This document shows positions 1 through 10,607 of a stretch of DNA of 64,000 bases, piece by piece. The notes below the pieces were generated by a model that saw nothing but the letters and a program-made list of their open reading frames with translations, made no database searches and was not told where the DNA came from. The translations under genes were made by a program, and so were the position numbers. Position 1 is the stretch's first letter. Every line of letters starts with the position of its first letter. Where the stretch lies: NCBI GenBank assembly GCA_025506515.1, contig CM046453.1:28013882-28077881 (forward strand), given 5' to 3'. The stretch comes from Flaveria trinervia. Its lineage: Eukaryota; Streptophyta; Magnoliopsida; Asterales; Asteraceae.

Positions 1-850
1 TGAGCAAGAAGAAGGCTAATAAGAGGATCATAAGTTGGTGCTATAACCCCGGCCTCAAAATGTTCATGATAAAGAGGCAAGGGGGTGGAATTAGCTACAT
101 GCATAAGAGGAAGGCATTCAATACTTTGCCTAAATGGGATCCAAGGCGGTTGGCGCTCTACCATTACTAAATGCAAACCTGAGTGAACAAGCCACACTTT
201 TGGAGAAAGAGATTCAAAATGGGCTAAATGACTACTTTGAGTCTTTTGGATTCATGAAGGCTGAGAGGAAACAATCAAAGAGAGACAAGGATTGGGAGAC
301 AGGCAAGGGAAGGATCGTACTGAGAGTAAAGCCTCTTAAGACTGTGAATAAAGTAAGGTTAGCAGATCCCCTTCCCCAACAATTACAGAATTTTAAGAAA
401 TGATTCTACGATAACAACACGAGGGTGGCTGTGATAAGAATAAGAATGGCAAAGAATTCAAAGTATTTGATCCTATGGAGCTCTTTAGTTTCTGTGATGA
501 AGATTTACTAGTTTTATATGAGAACCACATCAAGGCTGGGGTAGGAGAAGAGACAAGAAAAGAGGCCAGTTTGTTTATGATTGTGGCAAACAAAATTAGA
601 GGAGTGAGAGCTGAAGTGAAAAGGCTTGTAGAGTGAGTAAGGGCTCAAGATGATCTGGACATGGATATACAAGATTTGACAAGATAGTTTGAGCAGTCTA
701 GTGCTCATCCAGAAGGGGCTTGTGAAGCAGGAAGAGACCATGGACAATCATTTGATGAAGCCCATAAAAAAGATGTTACAGGAGGTGCAGAAGACAAATC
801 AAGGCAACGGAGGATACTGGTAATGAAGACGAGTGAAGGTGGTGAGTTCC
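1..850 (+). pseudogene. 3' extra ORF fragment of LTR element G
   Basis: This is a broken protein-coding stretch lying immediately upstream of a polypurine tract and an LTR, so it is the 3'-terminal ORF of a plus-strand LTR retroelement whose body lies left of the window. One frame is open over 3-170, the next over 134-403 (89 residues), and a third continues from about 440 to 850, so at least two frameshifts are present. The middle part ends in a lysine-rich stretch followed by a W/F-Y-D type motif and a later KVFDPMELFSF segment. This resembles the ORF at 1411-2046 (WWYYDWRTGE, KVFDLIW). I infer both belong to one family of post-pol ORFs. Function unknown; no catalytic motif is visible. Confidence 0.5.
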
Positions 851-864
851 AAACTAGGGGGAGT
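851..864 (+). other. polypurine tract of element G
   Basis: A purine-rich run (aaactagggggagt) directly precedes the LTR at about 865. The related element E1 has the same gggggagt block before its LTR at 2061-2071. It would prime plus-strand DNA synthesis. Confidence 0.6.
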
Positions 865-990
865 ATTAAGATCATGTATAGGTTAGAGACTCACCTTAGT
901 TTAGAATGTTTACTTTTGATTGTAATAGGTCTTTTGCTAGTTTCCTTTTGTATGTATTCAGATTTATGTTATTTTGTAGTCCAGCGAAAT

Positions 991-1018
991 TGTGAGCGAA
1001 ACTATAGTTTCGCTCACA
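991..1018. repeat. 28-bp perfect palindrome in LTR G
   Basis: The two 14-base halves are exact reverse complements centred between 1004 and 1005, with the core gcgaaactatagtttcgc. A second, spaced inverted pair (cgaaact ac agtttcg) follows at about 1061-1076, and further cgaaact units occur up to 1118. They lie roughly 50-130 bp upstream of the TATA-like box, where enhancer elements of an LTR promoter would be expected. Confidence 0.8.
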
Positions 1019-1125
1019 GTCAGCTGATTAGTTCGCTCAGCAAAAGTACTGTTTCTGTCGGGCGAAACTACAGTTTCGGCAGAACAGTTTCACTGACAGC
1101 GAAACTGTCTACGAAACTAAGACTG

Positions 1126-1135
1126 CTATATATAG
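1126..1135 (+). promoter_or_regulatory. TATA-like box of LTR G
   Basis: The sequence ctatatatag sits downstream of the palindrome cluster and upstream of a pyrimidine-rich stretch, the position expected for the Pol II promoter at the U3/R border. Predicted from sequence only. Confidence 0.45.
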
Positions 1136-1393
1136 ATTTGATCATTCTCATTGTGGGTAAGCTTGCAAAACCCTAATCGTTAATCCTTGTTGCAAGTTAC
1201 CTTTTCAAAGCAGTTATTACACAGAAATATCAGTGTGCTTGATATTATTGATTGATGATGTTCATTGTCTTATTTTGAATGAGTTCTTATTGTGTTCAAT
1301 CTTCTTTGCTCATCTTTTTTAGTTTGTGTGTTTGATATTGAACGATTCTTCATCTCATTTGCACTGTTATACGATCAAATGGACCAACAAGAG

Positions 1394-2046
1394 TCAAGAA
1401 ACATCAAAAGGTGTCCGGCAAAATCATTGCGTGGGCTTATTTTGAAGACTTAAATGTCTATGTTGTAAAGAGGGAAAAGGGGATTCTTCTTGGTTTTGAG
1501 CTCAACCGACTAGCGTGCTTAGATCTGTTGTATGCTAATCCAAGGAAGATGTCAGGTTGGTTTGAGGCTGCGTTAAAGAAGGAATACCACACCAAGTGGA
1601 TAAACTTCAGACCTCAACAACCAAATAGGTACATTCGTAGGTCTGAAGTGGACCCTATATCTGGGAAGCCGAAAATAGTGCTGAAGTGGATTCCCCCACA
1701 CACAATGTCAAAGATTCCCTTACGGGAAATGCCTCAAGACTTCACTCCACACTTTAAATGGTGGTATTATGATTGGAGGACAGGAGAAGTAGTCATAGTT
1801 CTAAACAAATATGGAAAGATAGAGACTATCAAGGTATTTGACCTGATATGGCGAACCACCTTGTCTGCTGAAGATGTCTATACTTTCTACAAGTGGCCAC
1901 TGTTCTATGACACGCAGGACATTGTACAAGCTCTCTAGTTTCAACATGTGATAAGACTCTACTTTGCATTTGAAATACATGTAGGAGTTACTAAAGAGGA
2001 GAAGTACAAGAAGTTCCAAGAACATATGAAGAGTGTTAGACAATAG
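1394..2046 (+). pseudogene. 3' extra ORF of element E1
   Basis: A frame opens at about 1394, with a first internal ATG-like context at 1411, and runs 175 residues to a TAG at 1936-1938. It stays open in the same frame for another 35 codons to TAG at 2044-2046, just before the polypurine tract at 2061. The first TAG is therefore probably a premature stop. The protein is basic and aromatic-rich, with the motifs WWYYDWRTGE and KVFDLIWRTT. Its position between pol (off window) and the 3' LTR makes it the post-pol ORF of a copia-like element. The N-terminal part is cut off by the insertion of element G. No known enzyme motif is visible; function unknown. Confidence 0.5.
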
Positions 2047-2060
2047 ATGAAACTAGGTCC

Positions 2061-2071
2061 AAGGGGGAGTT
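2061..2071 (+). other. polypurine tract of E1
   Basis: The run aagggggagtt directly abuts the LTR start tgtagacatg at 2072. Confidence 0.7.
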
Positions 2072-2790
2072 TGTAGACATGTGTACATAGTTTTGAGCTT
2101 AAATGTAATTGTCTTTCATGTCTTACACATGTAATGAATGGGTTCAATGAATATAATATGTGGTTGATGTTTATAATGTTTAATATTTCATATTATTGTG
2201 TTAAAATATAATGAACTTACTATATAGGTTTGAGGTTGTTGTACCTAATTCTAACTCAATAATAATTGAGTAATGTGTTCAACATAGACGAATGAGTATT
2301 CATGCTAATGGCCCATACTTATGGACCATATGCATGAATACTTCATGCTTATGGACCAGTCGCATGACTGAACCAGGAGACTGGATTAGTTGCACGATTG
2401 AGACATAATTGACTCAGTCACACACGACTGAACCTTCAGTCGTGTGTATGGATCAATCCCATGATTCAGTCGCATGACTAAACCATGCTAATGGTTCAGT
2501 CGTACGAACGAAATCCCCTAACCTATAAATACCACTTAACTCGTGGAAAAACTTAACAATTCGAACACTTGACACTCTTACGAACCCTAGTCGTACAGAA
2601 CGTCCAAGGAAGCTTGTCCAACTTCATAGATCATTTCTGATCGATCTCTATTCATTCATAATGTTTAGTTTTAATCTTATATCGATTGGGTAATTGTTCT
2701 CACTAATTGGATCGCCAATCAAATAGGATTCTGCACTATTTGATTCGGTATAAATGCATAATCTATTAGCATTCCATACGTACACGGTCA
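2072..2790 (+). repeat. 3' LTR of element E1
   Basis: About 719 bp, recognisably the same LTR family as 50491-51213. Shared blocks include the start (tgtagacatgtgtac versus tgatacatatgtact), gtgtggttgatg..ataatgtttaatatttca, the repeats based on agtcgcacgactgaacc, cctataaataccac (TATA-like, about 2521-2534) and the 3' part with ggatcgccaatcaaataggattc. The last few bases present in the other copy (cctaaca) are not seen, so the right end is approximate. To the right the sequence becomes minus-strand copia pol, so E1 inserted into element D. Confidence 0.8.
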
Positions 2791-3554
2791 TGAAAATTTT
2801 TAACCAATTTATTCATGGTTTTAGAATTCACATGACACATACGTTTATGCAATAAGGAAAACTCATCACCATCAGCTTTGGAAAGAAAGCATGATACTTC
2901 ACCCAAAGGGGAAGCATTGTTCATATCCAACTTGTACATATCACATTTCTTGGGAGATCTAAGAAGCACCAATTCCAGAGGAATTGTCATCCCAGGTTTG
3001 AGGATGATGCACTCATGCTCTGTGAAAAGCATTTGATGCTTTTGATCATAGAACTGAGAAACACTTAGGAGATTGTGTTCAAGTTGTTTGACAAAGTTCA
3101 CTTTGTCGACACTTAACAAGCCATTGGATACACTTCCTCTGCCTAAAATGTATCCTCCGGCCTCACCTCCAAACTGAACAGGACCTCTATCAAAATGTTG
3201 AAATTATTGAAGTAGAGATCTGTTCCCTATCGTGTTCCTAGAGCATCCACTGTCCACTATCTAGACATTATTTTCTTGTCTTGTGAATGTCCCTACACAT
3301 AAAGTGAAAAGTTAGTTTTGATTGGAAACCCAAGCCTGGCTGGTCTTGGGTTCTTCTATTGATGATGACATAATTGAACCAAAATGAATGGTAGAGGGTT
3401 CAATTGATGTCTATGAAGAGGAAGGTATGGTTGTAGCATCTCGTCTGATCTTCCATTCTATCCTATGGTTAATCAGTTTTGATGAGCTTGTTGAAGCTTG
3501 AACAGAATGATTTTCTTCCGAAGCTTCTTTGTTTTCGGAAGAAGCATTCACTAT
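2791..3554 (-). pseudogene. copia element D: protease and GAG-pre-integrase
   Basis: Minus-strand remnant of a Ty1/copia polyprotein. At about 3190-3270 the reverse strand encodes the aspartic protease motif VDSGCSRNTIGN. Then follow FGGEAGGYILGRGS, the HNLLSVSQFYDQKHQMLF block and the LLHKRMCHVN motif of the GAG-pre-integrase zinc region (2766-3119). The coding sequence ends abruptly at the LTR of E1 (2790), which separates it from the integrase and reverse transcriptase parts, now outside the window. In-frame stops occur near the protease. The upstream part continues at 4352 after removing the solo LTR at 3555-4351. Confidence 0.8.
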
Positions 3555-4351
3555 TGCAGGATCGTTGAAGGGTATGAGTTACAACACAACAACACAAAGA
3601 GGAGATAAACTAAACTTAGATCAAACAGTAAACTGGATTAACCAAGTGATGACACTAAGAACACAAGTAGTATATGAGACAGAACACAAAGAGCATAAGT
3701 GTTTGGTTTTCAAGAATGCAGTATATTGCTTTTTCTATGTTCTATTGCAAGTGTTACAAAGCATAAATAAAAGATACAAGAACATGAGATACTTATACAA
3801 CATCCTACAGCCGGCTATACTTTGAAAGCCAGCTGGATACAATTGACTAGACACACATAAAATCAATTGTAGAGTCAAAAGGCAGATTGCCTTTTGACTA
3901 GTGACTATGACATGCCATAGCTCACATCCTTATCAATTACAAAAAGGATAAAGTACATAAAGTAGAAAGTTACAGACTCAAGACCTCAATGTACAGTTAC
4001 CAAAAGCATGGACCTTTTCACCAAACCATGTTAGTTGGTGACTTGCAGAGTCGCAGCAGAAAGGTGTCCAGCTTTATGGAATAGTACATCAGATAAAGCA
4101 TGTTACTAAAAGTCTTCGGAAGAAATCTGTCTTCATGAACTTGAAGCTTCGGAAGACTTTGTCTTTGAGGCTTCGGAAGACTTCATCTTGGCTTCGGAAG
4201 ATGTTGGTCTTGACTTCAGAAGATTTCACACTTAGAGTATTTCTGTTGCACATGTGAAACTTCTGAAGCATTCCACTTCAATGCACTTGTGCAGCATGCA
4301 GGAAAGACTAAAGATGTTTAGGTTGCATCAGCCTCTTCATTAATCTCTACA
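3555..4351. repeat. solo LTR of copia A family in element D
   Basis: About 797 bp starting TGCAGGATCG and ending TCTCTACA, co-linear over its length with the LTRs of element A at 15321-16073 and 45186-45980. Shared blocks include acttacaacacaacaacac, the ccggctatactttgaaag segment, the ggcttcggaagac units and the final cctcttcattaatctctaca. No internal domain is attached. The flanks are ACTAT at 3550-3554 and ACTAC at 4352-4356, a near-perfect 5-bp target duplication. This is best read as an old insertion reduced by LTR-LTR recombination. It splits the gag-protease linker of D. Confidence 0.85.
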
Positions 4352-6711
4352 ACTACCTTCTCTTCCGAAGTAGCCTTCTTCTCGAAAGGTTTTGAGGAAG
4401 CTCTCTTGTTCTTTTGAGCTTTCTTTGGCTTAACTTCCGAAGCCATTTTCCCTTCAGAAGAATGAGTTTCTTCCGAAAGCAACTTACCTTCGGAAACCAG
4501 CTTTCCTTTTCTCATCACTTGAACCATGTTATAAGGTCCAAATGTGAACCTTCCTTGGTTGCTTCCTTTTTAACATTATTTGCATAATATATGCTTGTTG
4601 GATTGTAATAACATTCTTTAGCTAAGTGGTTTTGTAGACCACACATTATGCATGCAATGTTAATCTTTGGGGATTTTGAGGGCTGAGGTTTCTTGATCTT
4701 CTTGTCTTTCTCTATAGCCTTCCCCTTTGACTTCTGATCCTTTTGTAGGATAGGAGTGTTTGTACTACACTCCTTTCCAGAATCAGAAGTGCTTACCACC
4801 TGGAATCCAGCCAAAATTAAAACACCCTTTTGCTTTGGACCAATCTTTAGCTTAGATTCATCTACCTCTTGGCGGTTCTTCTGGCTACCTTGCTTGGTTT
4901 CTTCTAGCTTTGGTGGATAGGGGTTGATCATCACAAGTAGAAATGGGTTGATTTACCTGTTCCTTACCTGTGGTGGTCTCCATGGTTGCATCATTCTTCA
5001 ACTCATGGGAAGGTGGGTCAGTAGATAGGACCTCTTGCTCTTCAGTACCACACCTTGGTTGTCTAAAAGACTCATAAGAATGTGGTGGAGCAAACTCATT
5101 GGTCCCCAACCCTCCTTTGTTTTAGTAACAATTGTTTTAGTGGGAGGATGATGCAAGAATGGTTTGGAAGTTTTGCCCGGAAATAGCATCCTTTGCTTGA
5201 GCCTCAGCTATTACTAGCTTGGATTGAGCCTCAGCTAACTTGGATATTAAATCTTTGATTTGAGTCTTGTAGTTAGTGTGCTCATGTTTTAAAGAAGATA
5301 TTGTTTTCTCTAACTCAATTTTGTTTTGATAATCAGATTCAGCCTTTTAAAATTAGCTTTTAAGATATTCAAGAATCAATATCGGATTTAATTTCCATGT
5401 TATAGTCCTGGTACATTTTAACCTTAGCAATACAGGCTGGAGTACAGAGATGATCATATACCTTAGAGTTGTTTGTTCCAGCCATGAGTGCTTGAGCAAG
5501 GGTGACATCTTGTACCATAAAGCTCCAATCAACTTCTTTTGCCACAGTAGCAGTTTCAAATGACTTTCCAGCAGCTTTAGGTGTTGAAGGATGTGAGGAG
5601 GCATGAGAAGATCCCGGGTTTGATTGGGAGCTTTGCATTCCCTTGCAAAATGGCCCAACTGGTTACAGTTGTAACATTTGGTCTTTGCTTTGTCAAACCC
5701 AAGATTGTTGCTAGTTGGGTTTTGAGGGAACTGCCTTCTAGTTCTTTTGAAGAACTTCTTTGCCCCATAGGTTAACAGAGCCATTTGTGGGACTATGTCC
5801 GTGTATTCCACATCATCTGGGCTGAAACACCCCAGATCTTCAAAACAGAACTGAAAATCATTAGAGTGTCCACTTCCTAAGACAAAAGCACAGTTGTCCT
5901 GAAAGGAACTAGGCTGAGCCTGTTGCGACCTTGGAGTCTCAGGGAATGTGATGTAAGGCCCAGAAGAGCTGGATGGCTACTAGGGATATGTTAGGTACTG
6001 CTAAGGTGAGAGGGTCTTGAGCCTTTAGCAACCATGAGAGTGCTGCTAGCAGTAAGGCTTGAAGGTCTGCTTCCTTAACGACCACTCTTATTCTCCATCT
6101 CTACACGGTATCCATCTAGAATGTCGTATAGTTCAGTCATAGTGAGGGTGTTTAGATTCGCTGTCCTCTGATGGAGACACAGTAGAACGTCCACTCATGG
6201 GGAGTGCACTCATGAATTTCTTTAAGAGGTCTCTCAATTCAGGAGCTATTCCCACATACTAAAGGGAAGAGATAAGTTCCATATACCTAAAGTATTACAG
6301 GTGCAAGGTCTCTCCAACAATACGAGTAAAGTTCTCGAATTGTTGCTTTAGTAAATCTTTCTTTTAGTCATTGAAGTAGGAGTACATGTGGGTTAAAGCA
6401 TCAAACAGTTCTTTAGCTGTCCAGCAATTCTCAAACCCCACCATAATGGAGTTGGGAATTGAAGTCATCAGAACAGTTATCGCCTTCTCATCAATATTTA
6501 TCCGCTTGAGGTCTTCTTTAGTGTATTCTTCTACTGCCTTCTTTATTATGTCACCACCTCAAGCAAGTGAAGCCACCTTTGGCTTGTAGGGACCATTGGC
6601 AATAGATTTCCACATGCGTCTGTCTTGATATCTGATGAACCTTTCTATGCGTCTACTCCATTGTCTAAAGTTTTCTAGGGTGATGATGGGTGCTTTAGTC
6701 ATCATCCCCAT
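4352..6711 (-). pseudogene. copia element D: gag (with zinc knuckles)
   Basis: Minus-strand gag remnant. The likely start ATG is at 6709-6711 (MGMMTKAPIITLENF, then RQWSRRIERF), 121 bp downstream of the primer binding site. It is followed by the UBN2-type gag core (about 6700-6200; ANGPYKP, LFDALTHMYSY and KKDLLKQQFENF are readable). Two CCHC-like knuckles are visible: CYNCNQLGHFAREC near 5640-5690 and CIMCGLQNHLAKEC near 4610-4650. The C-terminal linker at 4318-4527 is Lys/Ser/Glu rich, with SSE/ASE units encoded by ttccgaag. Many stops and frameshifts are present, so the gene is dead. The arrangement matches the gag of element A. Confidence 0.8.
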
Positions 6712-6817
6712 TTCATATTTAGATTTATGGGTAAAGGCTATGTTTGAGTGTAGTAAGAGAATGAGTGACCAAGAGGTTGATTTGGATGGTTAGATCACAC
6801 AATCAAGAGCCTAAGAA

Positions 6818-6829
6818 GCTCTGATACCA
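6818..6829 (-). other. primer binding site of element D
   Basis: On the reverse strand this reads TGGTATCAGAGC, the standard plant initiator-Met tRNA primer site, adjacent to the inner end of the LTR at 6832. It fixes D as a minus-strand element with its 5' LTR on the right. Confidence 0.85.
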
Positions 6830-6831
6830 AT

Positions 6832-7681
6832 TACAGGATCGGTTTTTGTATTCAACATAAGTATTTCTTTCAAACTCACTAATGAACACTCAAGAAGCAG
6901 AGTTCTTCTAAGAGTTGATTATAATATACTAAGTAATACAAAGAAAACACAAGAGAATGATTTTCAAGATACTTGTATATATTACTTCTCAACTCAAAGT
7001 ATTACAAGACTCTTACAAGCTTACTACAAGAGTTATAATGAAAACTATATATACTACTACCTACAGCCGGATATTCTTTGATACCAGCTGGAATCCTATA
7101 ACTAAAGCAGATACTACAAAGCTATAGTTAAGGTATCTTAGATAATGTCTTATCTAAGATATGGTAGTCATGACATGTCCATGACTTACCTTTTGTCACC
7201 AACTAAAGTTGATAACTGTACTAACTGATAAAATGTGAACAGTGGATTAAAGTAAGGTCAACTACATTAGCATGGGAAAGCATCATGCAGTATCTCAGAG
7301 ATTTGCAGCGGAGTGTCAGAGACACCATACTTATGTCTACCAGTTCATAGTAGGTAATTACGAAGGTTAACTGGCTTCGAAAAGACTTGTTCTTCCGAAG
7401 CCACTTATACTTCGAAAGTGGCTACTTCTTTCGAGGCTTCCTTTGGACCTTATACTTCGAAAGTTGTAGTCTTTATTTCTTCTAAGTGTTGAACTCTTGG
7501 AATAGCAAAGACTTTGTCTTCGGAAGCTGAAGTTATCTTCGGAAGTTCCTTTGAGCTTTGCTTCGGAAGGTCAGCATATACCTTCGGACGTGCTGAACTT
7601 GTCTTCGGAAGAACTTCATTAGTTGTGCTCAAAATACTCTAAGTTTTTGGTTTTGGTTGTATCAGTCTTCTTGATCCAACA
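6832..7681 (-). repeat. 5' LTR of copia element D
   Basis: About 850 bp between the primer site and unrelated sequence. Its layout is parallel to the A-family LTR: TACAGGATCGG instead of TGCAGGACCGG at the inner end, a tacagccggatattctttgata block, and several cttcggaag units at 7380-7620. It ends GATCCAACA at 7681. It is clearly diverged from the LTRs of A and is probably a sister family. The matching 3' LTR would lie left of the window, beyond E1. Confidence 0.7.
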
Positions 7682-8095
7682 AACATCATCGTCCTCCCAA
7701 CCCGCAAGTAAATCTGGCAAATCTTAGGTAAATATCGACTTAAACGAGACTAAAGATGAGTACAAGGAACAAGAAGAACCGGCATATGAAGAACCACCTT
7801 GTTTAGCTGAGAGGAGGCGTGATAAGAGAAAACGAATGACATTCTCTTCCGGTTTTGACTAAAATGAAAGGTTTCAAGAAATGACTCAAAGGTTAGAAGA
7901 TTTAACCGAAATCAGCAAAAAACACCTAGAGTTAAAGCAAAAACAAGAAGCAGATAACAATAATGACTTCAACTCAAGAATGATCGACAAATGGCTCTAG
8001 ATTATGAAATGTAGACGAAACCAATCGACCACCTTACCACACCAAGTCGTGAGATAGCCAAAAAAGCAATAAAAATTGTGGAAACATATAACAAC
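7682..8095 (+). pseudogene. gene-derived fragment, NAM-associated-like
   Basis: One plus-strand frame can be read through four or five stops, suggesting a decayed coding sequence. It shows an acidic stretch (DEYKEQEEPAYEEPP), then a basic run (RRRDKRKR), then a charged region rich in Glu, Lys and Gln ending at about 8095. That order (acidic, basic, then E/K/Q-rich coiled coil) is typical of the C-terminal region of plant NAM-associated or harbinger-ORF1-like proteins. The identification is by composition and order only and is weak; it could be another coiled-coil protein remnant. Confidence 0.3.
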
Positions 8096-10250
8096 TAGGT
8101 TTTTTAAGCATTTTCTAGTTTACAATTATTTATGTACTTTTTTTAAGTTTTAATAAAATATGATGTTAAGTTTTTATTATGTTTTCTTTTTAAAGATAAT
8201 AGGAAAAATAAAATAAAATAATACTTAAACGAATAATAATTGAATGGGCATTAACAATTATCATATATTTAACAAAAAAAATAATGCTTAGTTAGTATTG
8301 ATGTGATAGAAAATACACTTACTGGAAATAATCATTTCCCATGGTCTAATCTCCTCCCCATCTCACACTTTGTCATCGCCATCACCACCGCTGTTGTCGG
8401 GTGAAGTCACCCCACTACCTCACATTGTCGCCACCGTTGCAGCCACCCAACCACCAGACCTCCGTCGTGCATTTTTGATAGCTTACTGGTCGCATAAACG
8501 AACACAAAACTGTCACCAGATAAAGGTTTGAGCGTTTTGGTGATCGAGTGTGGAAGACAATTCAAATAAAGATACGCAATTGAGATGGAAGTTAAGGTTG
8601 GTGTTTTTCTGTCATGAGACTAGATCTAGAGATCGGATTGTTACCACATGGTGTCTTGGTTTTGTTGTGGTCTACAAACTCGCAGGAAATGTATACTTTT
8701 TATATGTGATTGTTTTTTTTGATTTTTGGTTTGCAATTGGAAATCTGATGGACAATCTAGGATTTGAGCTTCAGTAAATTACCTATGGGAAAGGTTATCT
8801 ATGAGCTTATTATTATAAGCACAGTGTCGCTCGCACATGCACCGTTGAGAAAAACCATAGTATGTCTCAATTTCACGAGTGAGGCAATAGCTTCTACACC
8901 AATGGTACTTTCTTTTCTTCAAATCAGTTATTTGATGATGTGTTTTTGTTGGACATGTTTTTACTTTTTACAGTAACAATTCATAGGATGTAGATAGGCA
9001 CATGTAAGATGATTTATTTGATCATTTGTACTTCCATTAGTTGCTTATCCGCTTCTTATATGTGCATAATATCAGATGATGATTTTACCAACCTTTTTGC
9101 ATACCACAATAAAAGAGTAGTGATTTCAAGCTAAATAACACAAGAGAGTAAAATTTTTATTGGAAAGAAATCAAGGAACTAAAAATCTTCAAAGACAATA
9201 CTGAAATTCAAATTAGTTAAGACTTCACAACTTCATATTAGTTATAAGTATTATGACGTTTAATTTAATTTTCTCTAGGTATATTAAAGCTATGGCTCTG
9301 CTTTTTGAATGATATTGGATATCCCTTCGTAATTTCTTTGGCTTTTGGACGTTTTTGACTTCCCACATTAAGAAAAAAACTAGGTTTCTTTTTCATGTGC
9401 ACACTTGAAAACCAGCTGGTGTTCATGACTTGCTTAACAGACTATAAAATAGTCTGCTAGTTTATGCCTTGATTAAGGGTAGGGCATGTGTTGCAGCTCA
9501 TTTGGTATGGTGGGTAATGTTCATAGGTGAGGTCATCAGGTTGCTTCTTTGAGCGTTCTTGTTCGAGTAGGCGTGTAAGTTCTGCTACTGTGACAAATTC
9601 CTGGGTGGTAACAGCAGAGGCATTGGGTTTTTCTGTACAACGGCTGGTGGTATTCTTGGCGCCAGAGGTGATTGGGGTTGTATGCGAAACAAACTAACTT
9701 TTGCTACTTAATGACGGCACTTGGTACACTAGCAGAAACAATGGAATTCACATCATCAGCTAAACAAGCCCTTTTTACATCGCCTGATCACACCAACATA
9801 GCAAACACAAATATATACATCTATACAGCTTTGTTTATAAACACCAGCCATTATATATGCAGCACAACTACTACCAGCTTTACCCAACAAGCTCCCTACG
9901 CAACAAGGCCACTCTATTGTAAACCAAAAACACCTGGCTGTATACCCAATTGCTACTTCAATCAATAGGACTAGATGTTCTTCGTATAAAGTGTATTTAC
10001 TGTAATCAAAACTCTATTTTCCCAAACATAGGTCACAAAACATACCCCCATGTGGTATGCAATACGTGCTGGGAAATAAACTAGTTTAGTTTCATTAAGA
10101 GTGAATTTACACACTACAAATGCATTTATAAAAAGAACTCAACACCTGAAGTTTTTCTCTGGTACATATATCAATGGAGACTTGTATTTTTCATCTCATA
10201 ATGATGCATAGACTTTCTACCACTCAAACTTTTTCCTGTCACGGTGATCG
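8096..10250. other. intergenic stretch, no recognisable gene
   Basis: AT-rich sequence at 8096-8330 and 9000-9400, with a C-rich island at 8350-8470 (caccaccgctgttgtcgg and similar). Open frames here (8550-8777, 8764-8976, 9672-9968) are short, have no family resemblance and no splice-consistent continuation. I see no LTR, terminal inverted repeat or RNA gene. The right end includes the region downstream of the eEF1B-gamma gene. Confidence 0.5.
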
Positions 10251-10607
10251 TCATAGATGCAAATGGTGATAAATAAGAACCAAAAGGTGGTCAATCATGG
10301 TCAAGGTTATGGCATATTAGCTAAAGATGGTGTACAATTTATGAAATATAACAAAAAATGGCATACCAAAAGGAGGGTAGAACTGTGCTACAAGCATGGA
10401 TCTTACAAGACCAAAGCTTGTAATTTGACATCCACTGATAACAGTAACATTGATAATCTCCGTGTACTTGATAAGCATAATACTCTCATCTAGAGCCAAT
10501 ACAATAATAAATTAATAAAAAACAAAACGGGTAAGTCATTGCATCTTGAACAACATCACAAAACAGAGTTCTAATAACACACCACATTTGAAAGAAAACA
10601 GACAAAT

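Larger units (their letters stand above)
865..1390 (+). repeat. LTR of element G (3' LTR)
   Basis: Non-coding block between the polypurine tract at 851-864 and the unrelated ORF that resumes near 1394. It has LTR architecture: a 5' part with short inverted repeats built on cgaaact/agtttcg (985-1110), a TATA-like ctatatatag at 1126-1135, then a T-rich transcribed part. The exact ends are uncertain because no second copy is in the window. Because ORF sequence of another element lies on its right, G appears to have inserted into the 3' ORF of E1. Confidence 0.55.

Noticed and set aside
8340..8980. Host gene in the C-rich island and following ORFs
   Set aside because: ORFs of 70-75 codons in unrelated frames, hydrophobic by AT bias, with no continuous splice model.
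9480..9660. Minus-strand reading VTVAELTRLLEQERSKKQ as a gag fragment
   Set aside because: About 60 codons only, no flanking element structure and no diagnostic motif; could be chance or any coiled-coil remnant.
9672..9968. 98-codon plus-strand ORF near the 3' side of eEF1B-gamma
   Set aside because: Composition biased to Thr/Ile/Tyr from AT-rich DNA, no homology signal, and an overlapping antisense frame of similar length.
10257..10493. 78-codon plus-strand ORF opposite the eEF1B-gamma 3' region
   Set aside because: No recognisable motif; lies in the likely 3' untranslated or downstream sequence of the gene and lacks a matching antisense transcript signal.
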